From positions 186,001-250,000 of the forward strand of contig NW_027478596.1 of assembly GCF_051014685.1 (NCBI RefSeq): DNA of 64,000 nt, read 5' to 3'. The notes under the pieces are model-generated. The model was not told where the DNA came from. It saw only the letters and a program-made list of their open reading frames with translations, and ran no database searches. The DNA comes from Ptiloglossa arizonensis (taxonomy: Eukaryota; Arthropoda; Insecta; Hymenoptera; Colletidae). Shown piece by piece: positions 50,080 to 63,407 of this stretch; within the stretch, counting starts at the first letter, position 1; every line of letters starts with the position of its first letter. The translations under genes were made by a program, and so were the position numbers.

Positions 50080-50840
50080 CGTGTACTTTTCCCCTAACCC
50101 ATTCCAGTTATTGGTTGCGAGTATCAGACTTGCGAAATTGTGATGGTTTCTCAAACCTTCCTTAATTTCAAGCTCCCGTATCTCACGAACGGATTGACGA
50201 ACTCGAGAAATTCCTGTTGCAGCTGAAAGCAGAAACTCGCCCGATTACAACGGTATGTGTATTTTCCCCTAGGCCATTGTAGTTATTGGTTTCTAGCTTC
50301 AGACTTGCGAAAATTTTGATGGTTCCTCAACCATTCCTTAACTTCAAACTCCCATATCTCGCGAACGGAATGACGAACTCGAGAAATTGCTGTTGCATCT
50401 GAAAGTAGAAGCTCGCCCGATTACAATGGTACGTGTATTTTTGCCCTAGGCCATAGTACATATTGGTTTCGAGTATCAGACTTGCGAAAATTTTGATGGT
50501 TTCTCAAGCATTCCCTAACTTCAAACTCCCATATCTCGCGAACGGAGCGATGAACTCGAGAACTTCCTGTTGCATCTGAAAGTGGAAACTCGCCCGATTA
50601 CAAAGGTATGTGCATTTTTCCCCCGATGCCTTTGTAGTTATTGGTTTCGAGTATCAGACTTGCAAAAATTTTGATGGTTTCTCAAGCATTCCTTAACTTC
50701 AAACTCCCATATCTCGCGAACGGAATGACGAACTCGAGAAATTCCTGTTGCATCTGAAAGTAGAAACTCGCCCGATTACAAAGGTATGTGCATTTCTCCC
50801 CTATGCCTTTGTAGTTATTGGTTTCGAGTATCAGACATGC
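50080..50840 (+). repeat. Duplicated segment, copy 2 (offset 1770 bp)
   Basis: Counterpart of 48.31-49.07 kb, starting inside a unit that switches from tacgtgtatttttgccc-like sequence to cgtgtacttttcccc. It includes a one-base deletion (cttgcgaaattgtg) absent from copy 1. Confidence 0.85.
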
Positions 50841-51070
50841 GAAAATTTTGATGGTTTCTCAACCATTCCTTAACTTCAAACTCCCATATCTCGCGAACGG
50901 AATGACGAACTCGAGAAATTCCTGTTGCATCTGAAAGTAGAAACTCGCCCGATTACAATGGTATGTGCATTTTTCCCCTATGCCTTTGTAGTTATTGGTT
51001 TCGAGTATCAGACTTGCGAAAATTTTGATGGTTTCTCAACCATTCCTTAACTTCAAACTCCCATATCTCG

Positions 51071-51655
51071 CGAACTGAATGACGAACTCGAGAATTTCCT
51101 ATTGCATCTGAAAGCAGAAACTCGCCCGATTACAACGGTACTTGTATTTTTGCCCTAGGCCATAGTAGATATTGGTTTCGAGTATCAGACTTGGGAAAAT
51201 TGTGATGGTTTCTCAACCATTCCCTAACTTCAAACTCCCATATCTCGCGAACGGATTGACCAACTCGAGAAATTCCTGTTGCATCTGAAAGTAGAAACTC
51301 GCCCGATTACAAGGGTGTGCGTACTTTTCCCCTAGCCCATTCCAGTTATTGGTTTCGAGTATCAGACTTGCGAAAATTGTGATGGTTTCTCAAACCTTCC
51401 TTAACTTCAAGCTCCCGTATCTCACGAACGGATTGACGAACTCGAGAAATTCCTGTTGGAGCTGAAAGCAGAAACTCGCCCGATTACAACGGTATGTGTA
51501 TTTTCCCCTAGGCCATTGTAGTTATTGGTTTCTAGCTTCAGACTTGCGAAAATTTTGATGGTTCCTCAACCATTCCTTAACTTCAAACTACCATATCTCG
51601 CGAATGGATTGACGAACTCGTGAATTTCCTATTGCATCTGAAAGCAGAAACAAGC
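51071..51655 (+). repeat. Duplicated segment, copy 2 (offset 1591 bp)
   Basis: Counterpart of 49.48-50.06 kb. It continues into gcccgattacaacggtacgtg and then into an 8-unit tandem duplication. Confidence 0.85.
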
Positions 51656-51714
51656 CCGATTACAACGGTACGTGTATTTTTGCCCTAGGCCATTCCAGTT
51701 ATTGTTTTCGAGTA

Positions 51715-52970
51715 TCAGACCAGCGAAAATTTTGAAGGTTTCTCAACCATTCCCTAACTTCAAACTCCCATATCTCGCGAACGGAATGACGAACTCGAGA
51801 AATTCCTGTTGCATCTGAAAGTAGAAACTCGCCCGATTACAACGGTACGTGTATTTTTGCCCTAGGCCATAGTAGATATTGGTTTCGAGTATCAGACTTG
51901 CGAAAATTTTGATGGTTTCTCAAGCATTCCCTAACTTCAAACTCCCATATCTCGCGAACGGAACGATGAACTCGAGAAATTCCTGTTGCATCTGAAAGTG
52001 GAAACTCGCCCGATTACAAAGGTATGTGCATTTTTCCCCTATGCCTTTGTAGTTATTGGTTTCGAGTATCAGACTTGCAAAAATTGTGATGGTTTCTCAA
52101 CCATTCCCTAACTTCAAACTCCCATATCTCGCGAACGGATTGACCAACTCGAGAAATTCCTGTTGCACCTGAAAGTAGAAACTCGCCCGATTACAATGGT
52201 GTGTGTACTTTTCCCCTGGGCCATTGTAGTTATTGGTTTCGAGTATCAGACTTGCGAAAATTTTGATGGTTACTCAACCATTCCTTAACTTCAAACTACC
52301 ATATCTCGCGAACGGATTGACGAACCCGAGAATTTCCTATTGCATCTGAAAGCAGAAACTCGCTGTATTACAACGGTACGTGTATTTTTCCCCGAGGCCT
52401 TTGTAGTTATTGGTTTGGAGTATCAGACTTGCGAAAATTTTGATGGTTCCTCAACCATTCCTTAACTTCAAACTACCATATCTCGCGAATGGATTGACGT
52501 ACTCGAGAATTTCCTACTGCATCTGAAAGCAGAAACACGCCCGATTACAACGGTACGTGTATTTTTGACCTAGGCCATTCCAGTTATTGGTTTCGAGTAT
52601 CAGACCTGCGAAAATTTTGAAGGTTTCTCAACCATTCCTTAACTTCAAACTCCCATATCTCGCGAACGGATTGACGAACTCGAGAAATTCCTGTTGCATC
52701 TGAAAGCAGAAACTCGCCCGATTTCAACGGTATGTGCATTTTTCCCCTATGCCTTTGTAGTTATTGGTTTCGAGTATCAGACTTGCGAAAATTTTGATGG
52801 TTTCTCAACCATTCCTTAACTTCAAACTCCCATATCTCGCGAACGGAATGACGAACTCGAGAAATTCCTGTTGCATCTGAAAGTAGAAACTCCCACAATT
52901 ACAATGGTGTGTGTACTTTTCCCCTAGGCCATTGTAGTTATTGGTTTCGAGTATCAGACTTGCGAAAATT
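51715..52970 (+). repeat. 8-unit tandem duplication, copy 1 (1416 bp)
   Basis: The marker gaacgatg at 51961 recurs at 53377, and cccacaatt at 52892 recurs at 54308, both exactly 1416 bp. Shared variants include cccctgggccattg, ggttactcaacc, gtattacaacggtac, tttggagtatc and gtactcgagaatttcc. Confidence 0.92.
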
Positions 52971-53130
52971 TTGATGATTTCTCAACCATTCCTTAACATC
53001 AAACTACCATATCTCGCGAATGGATTGACGAACCCGTGAATTTCCTATTGCATCTGAAAGCAGAAACACGCCCGATTACAATGCTACGTGTATTTTTGAC
53101 CTAGGCCATTCCAGTTATTGGTTTCGAGTA

Positions 53131-54386
53131 TCAGACCAGCGAAAATTTTGAAGGTTTCTCAACCATTCCCTAACTTCAAACTCCCATATCTCGCGAACGG
53201 AATGACGAACTCGAGAAATTCCTGTTGCATCTGAAAGTAGAAACTCGCCCGATTACAACGGTACGTGTATTTTTGCCCTAGGCCATAGTAGATATTGGTT
53301 TCGAGTATCAGACTTGCGAAAATTTTGATGGTTTCTCAAGCAGTCCCTAACTTCAAACTCCCATATCTCGCGAACGGAACGATGAACTCGAGAAATTCCT
53401 GTTGCATCTGAAAGTGGAAACTCGCCCGATTACAAAGGTATGTGCATTTTTCCCCTATGCCTTTGTAGTTATTGGTTTCGAGTATCAGACTTGCAAAAAT
53501 TGTGATGGTTTCTCAACCATTCCCTAACTTCAAACTCCCATATCTCGCGAACGGATTGACCAACTCGAGAAATTCCTGTTGCACCTGAAAGTAGAAACTC
53601 GCCCGATTACAATGGTGTGTGTACTTTTCCCCTGGGCCATTGTAGTTATTGGTTTCGAGTATCAGACTTGCGAAAATTTTGATGGTTACTCAACCATTCC
53701 TTAACTTCAAACTACCATATCTCGCGAACGGATTGACGAACCCGAGAATTTCCTATTGCATCTGAAAGCAGAAACTCGCCGTATTACAACGGTACGTGTA
53801 TTTTTCCCCGAGGCCTTTGTAGTTATTGGTTTGGAGTATCAGACTTGCGAAAATTTTGATGGTTTCTCAACCATTCCTTAACTTCAAACTACCATATCTC
53901 GCGAATGGATTGACGTACTCGAGAATTTCCTACTGCATCTGAAAGCAGAAACACGCCCGATTACAACGGTACGTGTATTTTTGACCTAGGCCATTCCAGT
54001 TATTGGTTTCGAGTATCAGACCTGCGAAAATTTTGAAGGTTTCTCAACCATTCCTTAACTTCAAACTCCCATATCTCGCGAACGGATTGACGAACTCGAG
54101 AAATTCCTGTTGCATCTGAAAGCAGAAACTCGCCCGATTTCAACGGTATGTGCATTTTTCCCCTATGCCTTTGTAGTTATTGGTTTCGAGTATCGAACTT
54201 GCGAAAATTTTGATGGTTTCTCAACCATTCCTTAACTTCAAACTCCCATATCTCGCGAACGGAATGACGAACTCGAGAAATTCCTGTTGCATCTGAAAGT
54301 AGAAACTCCCACAATTACAATGGTGTGTGTACTTTTCCCCTAGGCCATTGTAGTTATTGGTTTCGAGTATCAGACTTGCGAAAATT
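53131..54386 (+). repeat. 8-unit tandem duplication, copy 2 (1416 bp)
   Basis: Second copy of 51.72-52.97 kb. After about 54386 it is followed by sequence matching 53.32-53.53 kb (gaacgatg at 54439, offset 1062, 6 units), a further partial reuse of the same units. Confidence 0.92.
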
Positions 54387-55399
54387 TTGATGGTTTCTCA
54401 AGCATTCCCTAACTTCAAACTCCCATATCTCGCGAACGGAACGATGAACTCGAGAAATTCCTGTTGCATCTGAAAGTGGAAACTCGCCCGATTACAAAGG
54501 TATGTGCATTTTTCCCCTATGCCTTTGTAGTTATTGGTTTCGAGTATCAGACTTGCAAAAATTTTGATGGTTTCTCAACCATTCCTTAACTTCAAACTCC
54601 CATATCTCGCGAACGGAATGACGAACTCGAGAAATTCCTGTTGCATCTGAAAGTAGAAACTCGCCCGATTACAATGGTATGTGCATTTTTCCCCTATGCC
54701 TTTGTAGTTATTGGTTTCGAGTATCAGACTTGCGAAAATTTTGATGGTTTCTCAACCATTCCTTAACTTCAAACTCCCATATCTCGCGAACTGAATGACG
54801 AACTCGAGAATTTCCTATTGCATCTGAAAGCAGAAACTCGCCCGATTACAACGGTACTTGTATTTTTGCCCTAGGCCATAGTAGATATTGGTTTCGAGTA
54901 TCAGACTTGCGAAAATTGTGATGGTTTCTCAACCATTCCTTAACTTCAAACTCCCATATCTCGCGAACGGATTGGCGAACTCGAGAAATTCCTGTTGCAT
55001 CTGAAAGCAGAAACACATCCGATTACAACGGTGCGTGTATTTTTGACCTAGGGCATTCCAGTTATTGGTTTCGAGTATCAGACCTGCGAAAATTTTGAAG
55101 GTTTCTGAACCATTCCTTATCTTCAAACTCCAATATCTCGCGAACGGAATGTCGAACTCGAGAAATTCCTGTTGCATCTGAAAGTAGAAACTCCCACAAT
55201 TACAATGGTGTGTGTACTTTTCCCCTAGGCCATTGTAGTTATTGGTTTCGAGTATCAGACTTGCGAAAATTTTGATGATTTCTCAACCATTCCTTAACAT
55301 CAAACTACCATATCTCGCGAATGGATTGACGAACTCGTGAATTTCCTATTGCATCTGAAAGCAGAAACACGCCCGATTACAATGGTACGTGTAATTTTG

Positions 55400-56210
55400 A
55401 CCTAGGCCTTTCCAGTTATTGGTTTCGAGTATCAGACCAGCGAAAATTTTGAAGGTTTCTCAACCATTCCTTAAATTCAAACTCCCATATCTCGCGAACG
55501 GATTGACGAACTCGAGAAATACCTGTTGCAACTGAAAGCAGAAACTCGCCTGATTTCAACGGTATGTGCATTTTTGCCCTAGGCCATACTAGTTATTGGT
55601 TTGGAATATCAGACATGCGAAAATATTAATGGTTTCTCAACCATTCCTTAACTTCAAACTCCCATATCTCGCGAACGGAATGACGAACTCGAGAAATTCC
55701 TGTTGCATCTGAAAGTGGAAACTCGCCCGATTACAAAGGTATGTGCATTTTTCCCCTATGCCTTTGCAGTTATTGGTTTCGAGTATCAGACTTGCGAAAA
55801 TTGTGATGGTTTCTCAACCATTCCTTAATTTCAAACTCCCATATCTCGCGAACGGATTGGCGAACTCGAGAAATTCCTGTTGCATCTGAAAGCAGAAACT
55901 CGCCCGATTTCAACGGTATGTGCATTTTTGCCCTAGGCCATAGTAGTTATTGGTTTCGAGTATCAGACTTATGAAAATTTTGACGGTTTCTCAACCATTC
56001 CTTAACTTCAAACTCCCATATCTCGCGAACGGAATGACGAACTCGAGAAATTCCTGTTGCATCTGAAAGTAGAAACTCCCACAATTACAATGGTGTGTGT
56101 ACTTTTCCCCTAGGCCATTGTAGTTATTGGTTTCGAGTATCAGACTTGCGAAAATTTTGATGGTTTCTCAACCATTCCTTAACTTCAAACTACCATATCT
56201 CGCGAATGGG
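55400..56210 (+). repeat. Dispersed duplicated segment, copy 1 (offset 3540 bp)
   Basis: The marker ggaatatc at 55603 matches 59143 at exactly 3540 bp (20 units). Shared variants are cgcctgatttcaacgg, aaaatattaatgg, atgcctttgcag, gattggcgaactcg and cttatgaaaat. The match ends near 56210, where copy 1 reads gaatgggttg. Confidence 0.88.
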
Positions 56211-56584
56211 TTGACGAACTCGAGAAATTCCTGTTGCATCTGATAGCAGAAACTCGCCCGATTTCAACGGTATGTGCATTTTTGCCCTAGGCCATAGTAG
56301 TTATTGGTTTCGAGTATCAGACTTATGAAAATTTTGATGGTTTCTCAACCATTCCTTAACTTCAAACTCCCATATCTCGCGAACGGAATGACGAACTCGA
56401 GAAATTCCTGTTGCATCTGAAAGTAGAAACTCCCACAATTACAATGGTGTGTGTACTTTTCCTCTAGGCCATTGTAGTTATTGGTTTCGAGTATCAGACT
56501 TGCGAAAATTTTGATGATTTCTCAACCATTCCTTAACATCAAACTACCATATCTCGCGAATGGATTGACGAACTCGTGAATTTC

Positions 56585-57292
56585 CTATTGCATCTGAAAG
56601 CAGAAACACGCCCAATTACAATGGTACGTGTAATTTTGACCTAGGCCTTTCCAGTTATTGGTTTCGAGTAACAGACCAGCGAAAATTTTGAAGGTTTCTC
56701 TACCATTCCTTAAATTCAAACTCCCATATCTCGCGAACGGATTGACGAACTCGAGAAATTCCTGTTGCAACTGAAAGCAGAAACTCGCCTGATTTCCACG
56801 GTATGTGCATTTTTGCCCTAGGCCACAGTAGTTATTGGTTTCGAATATCAGACATGCGAAAATTTGGATGGTTTCTCAACCATTCCTTAACTTCAAACTC
56901 CCATATCTCGCGAACGGAATGACGAACTCGAGAAATTCCTGTTGCATCTTAAAGTGGAAACTCGCCCGATTACAAAGGTATGTGCATTTTTCCCCTATGC
57001 CTTTGCAGTTATTGGTTTCGAGTATCAGACTTGCGAAAATTGTGATGGTTTCTCAACCATTCCTTAACTTCAAACTCCCATATCTCGCGAACGGATTGAT
57101 GAACTCGAGAAATTCCTGTTGCATCTGAAAGCAGAAACTCGCCCGATTTCAACGGTATGTGCATTTTTGCCCTAGGTCATAGTAGTTATTGGTTTCGAGT
57201 ATCAGACTTATGAAAATTTTGATGGTTTCTCAACCATTCCTTAACCTCAAACTCCCATATCTCGCGAACGGAATGACGAACTCGAGAAATTC
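56585..57292 (+). repeat. 4-unit tandem duplication, copy 1 (708 bp)
   Basis: The block repeats at exactly 708 bp (4 x 177). Shared rare variants are cgtgtaattttgacc, tctctaccattcc, gatttccacgg, ccacagtag and tcgaatatcagac. Differences seen are few: cgcccaatt against cgcccgatt, agtaacagacc against agtatcagacc, and gattgatgaac against gattgacgaac. Confidence 0.94.
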
Positions 57293-58000
57293 CTATTGCA
57301 TCTGAAAGCAGAAACACGCCCGATTACAATGGTACGTGTAATTTTGACCTAGGCCTTTCCAGTTATTGGTTTCGAGTATCAGACCAGCGAAAATTTTGAA
57401 GGTTTCTCTACCATTCCTTAAATTCAAACTCCCATATCTCGCGAACGGATTGACGAACTCGAGAAATTCCTGTTGCAACTGAAAGCAGAAACTCGCCTGA
57501 TTTCCACGGTATGTGCATTTTTGCCCTAGGCCACAGTAGTTATTGGTTTCGAATATCAGACATGCGAAAATTTGGATGGTTTCTCAACCATTCCTTAACT
57601 TCAAACTCCCATATCTCGCGAACGGAATGACGAACTCGAGAAATTCCTGTTGCATCTTAAAGTGGAAACTCGCCCGATTACAAAGGTATGTGCATTTTTC
57701 CCCTATGCCTTTGCAGTTATTGGTTTCGAGTATCAGACTTGCGAAAATTGTGATGGTTTCTCAACCATTCCTTAACTTCAAACTCCCATATCTCGCGAAC
57801 GGATTGACGAACTCGAGAAATTCCTGTTGCATCTGAAAGCAGAAACTCGCCCGATTTCAACGGTATGTGCATTTTTGCCCTAGGTCATAGTAGTTATTGG
57901 TTTCGAGTATCAGACTTATGAAAATTTTGATGGTTTCTCAACTATTCCTTAACCTCAAACTCCCATATCTCGCGAACGGAATGACGAACTCGAGAAATTC
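57293..58000 (+). repeat. 4-unit tandem duplication, copy 2 (708 bp)
   Basis: Second copy of 56.59-57.29 kb. The junction is visible near 57290, where an aatgacgaactcgag unit switches to cctattgcatctgaaagc. Confidence 0.94.
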
Positions 58001-58939
58001 CTGTTGCATCTGAAAGTAGAAACTCCCACAATTACAATGGTGTGTGTACTTTTCCCCTAGGCCATTGTGGTTATTGGTTTCGAGTGTCAGACTTGCAAAA
58101 ATTTTGATGGTTTCTCAACCATTCCTTAACTTCAAACTACCATATCTCGCGAATGGATTGACGAACTCGTGAATTTCCTATTGTATCTGAAAGCAGAAAC
58201 ACGCCCGATTACAACGGTACATGTATTTTTGAACTAGGCCATTCCAGTTATTGGTTTCGAGTATCAGACCAGCGAAAATTTTGAAGGTTTCTCAACCATT
58301 CCTTAACTTCAAACTCCCATATCTCGCGAACGGAATGACGAACTCGAGAAATTCCTGTTGCATCTGAAAGTAGAAACTCCCACAATTACAATGGTGTGTG
58401 TAGTTTCCCCGTAGGCCATTGTAGTTATTGGTTTCGAGTATCAGACTTGCGAAAATTTTGATGGTTTCTCAACCATTCCTTAACTTCAAGCTCCTATATC
58501 TCGCGAACGGATTGACGAACTCGAGAAATTCCTGTTGCATCTGAAATTAGAAACTCGCCCGATTACAAAGATATGTGTGTTTTTCCCCTAGGCCATTGTA
58601 GTTATTGGTTTCGAGTAGCAGACTTGCGAAAGTTTTGAAGGTTTCCCAACCATTCCTTAACTTCAAAATCCCATATCTCGCGAACGGATTGACGGACCCG
58701 AGAAATTCCTGTTGCATCTGAAAGTAGAAAGTCGACCGATTAGAATGGGGTGTGTACTTTTCCCCTTAGCCATTCCAGTTATTCGTTTCTAGCATCAGAA
58801 ATGCGAAAATTTCGATGGTTTCTCAACCATTCCTTAACTTCAAACTCCCATATCTCGCGAACGGATTGACGAACTCGAGAAATTCCTGTTGCATCTGAAA
58901 GTGGAAACTCGCCCGATTACAAAGGTATGTGCATTTTTG

Positions 58940-59750
58940 ACCTAGGCCATTCCAGTTATTGGTTTCGAGTATCAGACCAGCGAAAATTTTGAAGGTTTCT
59001 CAACCATTCCTTAAATTCAAACTCCCATATCTCGCGAACGGATTGACGAACTCGAGAAATTCCTGTTGCAACTGAAAGCAGAAACTCGCCTGATTTCAAC
59101 GGTATGTGCATTTTTGCCCTAGGCCATAGTAGTTATTGGTTTGGAATATCAGACATGCGAAAATATTAATGGTTTCTCAACCATTCCTTAACTTCAAACT
59201 CCCATATCTCGCGAACGGAATGACGATCTCGAGAAATTCCTGTTGCATCTGAAAGTGGAAACTCGCCCGATTACAAAGGTATGTGCATTTTTCCCCTATG
59301 CCTTTGCAGTTATTGGTTTCGAGTATCAGACTTGCGAAAATTGTGATGGTTTCTCAACCATTCCTTAACTTCAAACTCCCATATCTCGCGAACGGATTGG
59401 CGAACTCGAGAAATTCCTGTTGCATCTGAAAGCAGAAACTCGCCCGATTTCAACGGTATGTGCATTTTTGCCCTAGGCCATAGTAGTTATTGGTTTCGAG
59501 TATCAGACTTATGAAAATTTTGATGGTTTCTCAACCATTCCTTATCTTCAAACTCCCATATCTCGCGAACGGAATGACGAACTCGAGAAATTCCTGTTGC
59601 ATCTGAAAGTAGAAACTCCCACAATTACAATGGTGTGTGTACTTTTCCCCTAGGCCATTGTAGTTATTGGTTTCGAGTATCAGACTTGCGAAAATTTTGA
59701 TGGTTTCTCAACCATTCCTTAACTTCAAACTACCATATCTCGCGAATGGA
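58940..59750 (+). repeat. Dispersed duplicated segment, copy 2 (offset 3540 bp)
   Basis: Counterpart of 55.40-56.21 kb. Single-base differences include gacgatctcg against gacgaactcg near 59225, and ccttatcttc against ccttaacttc near 59543. Confidence 0.88.
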
Positions 59751-60984
59751 TTGACGAACTCGTGAATTTCCTATGTATCTGAAAGCAGAAACACGCCCGA
59801 TTACAACGGTACATGTATTTTTGAACTAGGCCATTCCAGTTATTGGTTTCGAGTATCAGACCAGCGAAAATTTAGAAGGTTTCTCAACCATTCCTTAACT
59901 TCAAACTCCCATATCTCGCGAACGGAATGACGAACTCGAGAAATTCCTGTTGCATCTGAAAGTAGAAACTCGCCCGATTACAATGGTGTGTGTACTTTTC
60001 CCCTAGGCCATTCCAGTTATTGATTTCGAGTATCAGACTTACGAAAATTTTGATGGTTTCTCAAGCATTTCTTAACATCAAACTCCCATATTTCGCGAAC
60101 GGATTGACGAACTCGAGAAATTCTTGTTGCATCTGAAAGCAGAAACTCGCCCGATTACAACGGTGTGTGTATTTTTCCCCTAGGCCATTGTAGTTATTGG
60201 TTTCTAGCATCAGAATTGCGAAAATTTTGATGGTTTCTCAACCATTCCTTAACTTCAAACTCCCATATCTCGCGAACGGAATGTCGAACTCGAGAAATTC
60301 CTGTTGCATCTGAAATTAGAAGCTCGCCCGATTACAAAGATATGTGTGTTTTTCCCCTAGGCCTTTGTAGTTATTGGTTTCGAGTAGCAGACTTGCGAAA
60401 GTTTTGAAGGTTTCCCAACCATTCCTTAACTTCAAACTCCCATATCTCGCGAACGGAATGACGAACTCGAGAAATTCCTGTTGCATCTGAAAGTAGAAAC
60501 TCCCGCAATTACAATGGTGTGTGTACTTTTCCCCTAGGCCATTGTAGTTATTTGTTCCGAGTATCAGACTTGCGAAAATTTTGACTGTTTCTCAACCATT
60601 CCTTAACTTCAAACTACCATATCTCGCGAATGGATTGACGATCTCGTGAATTTCCCATTGCATCTGAAAGCAGAAACTCGCCCGATTACAACGGTGTGTG
60701 TCTTTTTCCCCTAGGCCATTCCAGTTATTGGTTTCGAGTATCAGACCAGCGAAAATTTTGAAGGATTCTCAACCATTCCTTAAATTCAAACTCCCACATC
60801 TCGCAAACGGATTGACGAACTCGAGAAATTCCTGTTGCATCTGAAAGTAGAAACTCGCCCGATTACAATGGTGTGTGTACTTTTCCCCTAGGCCATTCCA
60901 GTTATTGATTTCGAGTATCAGACTTACGAAAATTTTGATGGTTTCTCAACAATTCCTTAACATCAAACTCCCATATCTCGCGAA

Positions 60985-61370
60985 CGGATTGACGAACTCG
61001 AGAAATTCCTGTTGCATGTGAGAGTCGAAACTCGCCCGATTACAACGGTATGTGTATTTTTCCCCTAGGCCTTTGTAGTTATTGGTTTCGAGTATCAGAC
61101 TTGCAAAAATTTTGATGGTTTCTCAACCATTCCTTAACTTCAAACTCCCATATCTCGCGAACGGATTGACGAACTCGAGAAATTCTTGTTGCATCTGAAA
61201 TTAGAAACTCGCCCGATTACAAAGATATGTGTGTTTTTCCTCTAGGCCTCTGTAGTTATTGGTTTCGAGTATCAGACTTGCGAAAATTTTGAGGGTTTCT
61301 CAACCATTCCTTAACTTCAAAACTCCCATATCTCGCGAACGGTTTGACGAACTCGAGAAACTCCTGTTGC
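60985..61370 (+). repeat. Duplicated segment, copy 1 (offset about 1592 bp)
   Basis: The gcatgtgagagtcg variant here pairs with gcatgtgagtgtcg near 62607. It is followed by ctgaaattag, gatatgtgtg, ggcctctgtag, ttgagggttt and cggtttgacg in both. The offset is 9 units minus 1, explained by the extra a in ttcaaaactccc near 61320. Confidence 0.85.
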
Positions 61371-61753
61371 ATCTGAAAGTGGAAACTCGCCCGATTACAA
61401 GGGTATGTGTAGTTTTCCCCTAGGCCTTTGGAGTTATTGGTTTCGAGTGTCAGACTTGCGAAAATTGTGATGGTTTCTCAACCCTTCCTTAATTTCAAAC
61501 TCCCATATCTCACGAACGGATTGACGAACTCGAGAAATTCCTGTTGCCGCTGAAAGCAGAAACTCGCCCGATTACAATGGTGTGTGTACTTTTCCCCTAG
61601 GCCATTCCAGTTATTCGTTTCCAGCATCAGAATTGCGAAAATTTTGATGGTTTCTCAAGCATTCCTTAATTTCAAACTTCCATATCTCGCGAACGGAATG
61701 ACGAACTCGAGAAATTGCTGTTGCATCTGAAAGTAGAAACTCGCCCGATTACA

Positions 61754-62170
61754 AGGGTGTGCGTACTTTTCCCCTAGCCCATTCCAGTTATTGGTTTCGA
61801 GTATCAGACTTGCGAAAATTGTGATGGTTTCTCAAACCTTCCTTAATTTCAAGCTCCCGTATCTCACGAACGGATTGACGAACTCGAGAAATTCCTGTTG
61901 CAGCTGAGAGCAGAAACTCGCCCGATTACAACGGTATGTGTATTTTCCCCTAAGCCATTGTAGTTATTGGTTTCTAGCTTCAGACTTGCGAAAATTTTGA
62001 TGGTTCCTCAACCATTCCTTAACTTCAAACTCCCATATCTCGCGAACGGAATGACGAACTCGAGAAATTCCTGTTGCATCTGAAAGTGGAAACTCGCCCG
62101 ATTACAAAGGTATGTGCATTTTTCCCCTATGCCTTTGCAGTTATTGGTTTCGAGTATCAGACTTGCGAAA
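61754..62170 (+). repeat. Duplicated segment, copy 1 (offset 1237 bp)
   Basis: The markers agggtgtgcg (61754 and 62991), aagctcccgtatctcac or its close variant, ttctagcttcag, and gtggaaactcg followed by tgcctttgcag match 62.99-63.41 kb at 7 units minus 2. The series is also related to the clusters at 43.5, 48.3, 49.7 and 51.3 kb. Confidence 0.82.
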
Positions 62171-62576
62171 ATTTTGATGGTTTCTCAACCATTCCTTAAC
62201 GTCAAACTCCCATATCTCGCGAATGGAATGACGAACTCGAGAAATTCCTGTTGCATCTGATAGTAGAAACTCGCCCGATTACAAAGATATGTGAGTTTTT
62301 CACCTAGGCCTTTGTAGTTATTGGTTTCGAGTATCAGACTTGCGAAAATTTTGATAGTTTCTCAACCATTCCTTATCTTCAAACTCCCATTTCTCGAGAA
62401 CGGATTGACGACCTCGAGAAATTCCTGTTGCATCTGAAAGTGGAAACTCGCCCGATTACAATGGTGTGTGTACTTTTCCCTAGGCCATTCCAGTTATTGA
62501 TTTCGAGTGTCAGACTTACGAAACTTTTGATGGTTTCTCAACCATTCCTTAACATCAAACTCCCATATCTCGCGAA

Positions 62577-62960
62577 CGGATTGACGAACTCGAGAAATTA
62601 CTGTTGCATGTGAGTGTCGAAACTCGCCCGATTACAACGGTATGTGTATTTTTCCCCTAGGCCTTTGTAGTTATTGGTTTCGAGTATCAGACTTGCAAAA
62701 ATTTTGATGGTTTCTCAACCATTCCTTAACTTCAAACTCCCATATCTCGCGAACGGATTGACGAACTCGAGAAATTCCTGTTGCATCTGAAATTAGAAAC
62801 TCGCCCGATTACAAAGATATGTGTGTTTTTCCCCTAGGCCTCTGTAGTTATTGGTTTCGAGTATCAGACTTGCGAAAATTTTGAGGGTTTCTCAACCATT
62901 CCTTACCTTCAAACTCCCATATCTCGCGAACGGTTTGACGAACTCGAGAAACTCCTGTTG
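62577..62960 (+). repeat. Duplicated segment, copy 2 (offset about 1592 bp)
   Basis: Counterpart of 60.99-61.37 kb. It carries the same ordered variants but lacks the extra base of copy 1. Confidence 0.85.
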
Positions 62961-62990
62961 CATCTGAAAGCAGAAACTCGCCCGATTTCA

Positions 62991-63407
62991 AGGGTGTGCG
63001 TACTTTTCCCCTAGCCCATTCCAGTTATTGGTTTCGAGTATCAGACTTGCGAAAATTGTGATGGTTTCTCAACCCTTCCTTAATCTCAAGTTCCCGTATC
63101 TCACGAACGGATTGACGAACTCGAGAAATTCCTGTTGCAGCTGAAAGCAGAAACTCGCCCGATTACAACGGTATGTGTATTTTCCCCTAGGCCATTGTAG
63201 TTATTGGTTTCTAGCTTCAGACTTGCGAAAATTTTGATGGTTCCTCAACCATTCCTTAACTTCAAACTCCCATATCTCGCGAACGGAATGACGAACTCGT
63301 GAAATTCCTGTTGCATCTGAAAGTGGAAACTCGCCCGATTACAAAGGTATGTGCATTTTTCGACTATGCCTTTGCAGTTATTGGTTTCGAGTATCAGACT
63401 TGCGAAA
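62991..63407 (+). repeat. Duplicated segment, copy 2 (offset 1237 bp)
   Basis: Counterpart of 61.75-62.17 kb. Differences include cgactatgcc against cccctatgcc and ctcaagttcccg against ttcaagctcccg. Confidence 0.82.

Larger units (their letters stand above)
45109..59626 (+). repeat. Zone holding the cccacaatt variant family
   Basis: Most units read tcgcccgattacaa, but cccacaattacaatgg occurs at 45109, 46522, 52892, 54308, 55193, 56078, 56432, 58024, 58379 and 59618, with a related cccgcaatt near 60502. I did not see it before 45 kb. It is mostly linked with gtgtgtacttttcccc and ccattgtagttattgg. Several copies are explained by block duplications (45109/46522 and 52892/54308). Confidence 0.8.
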
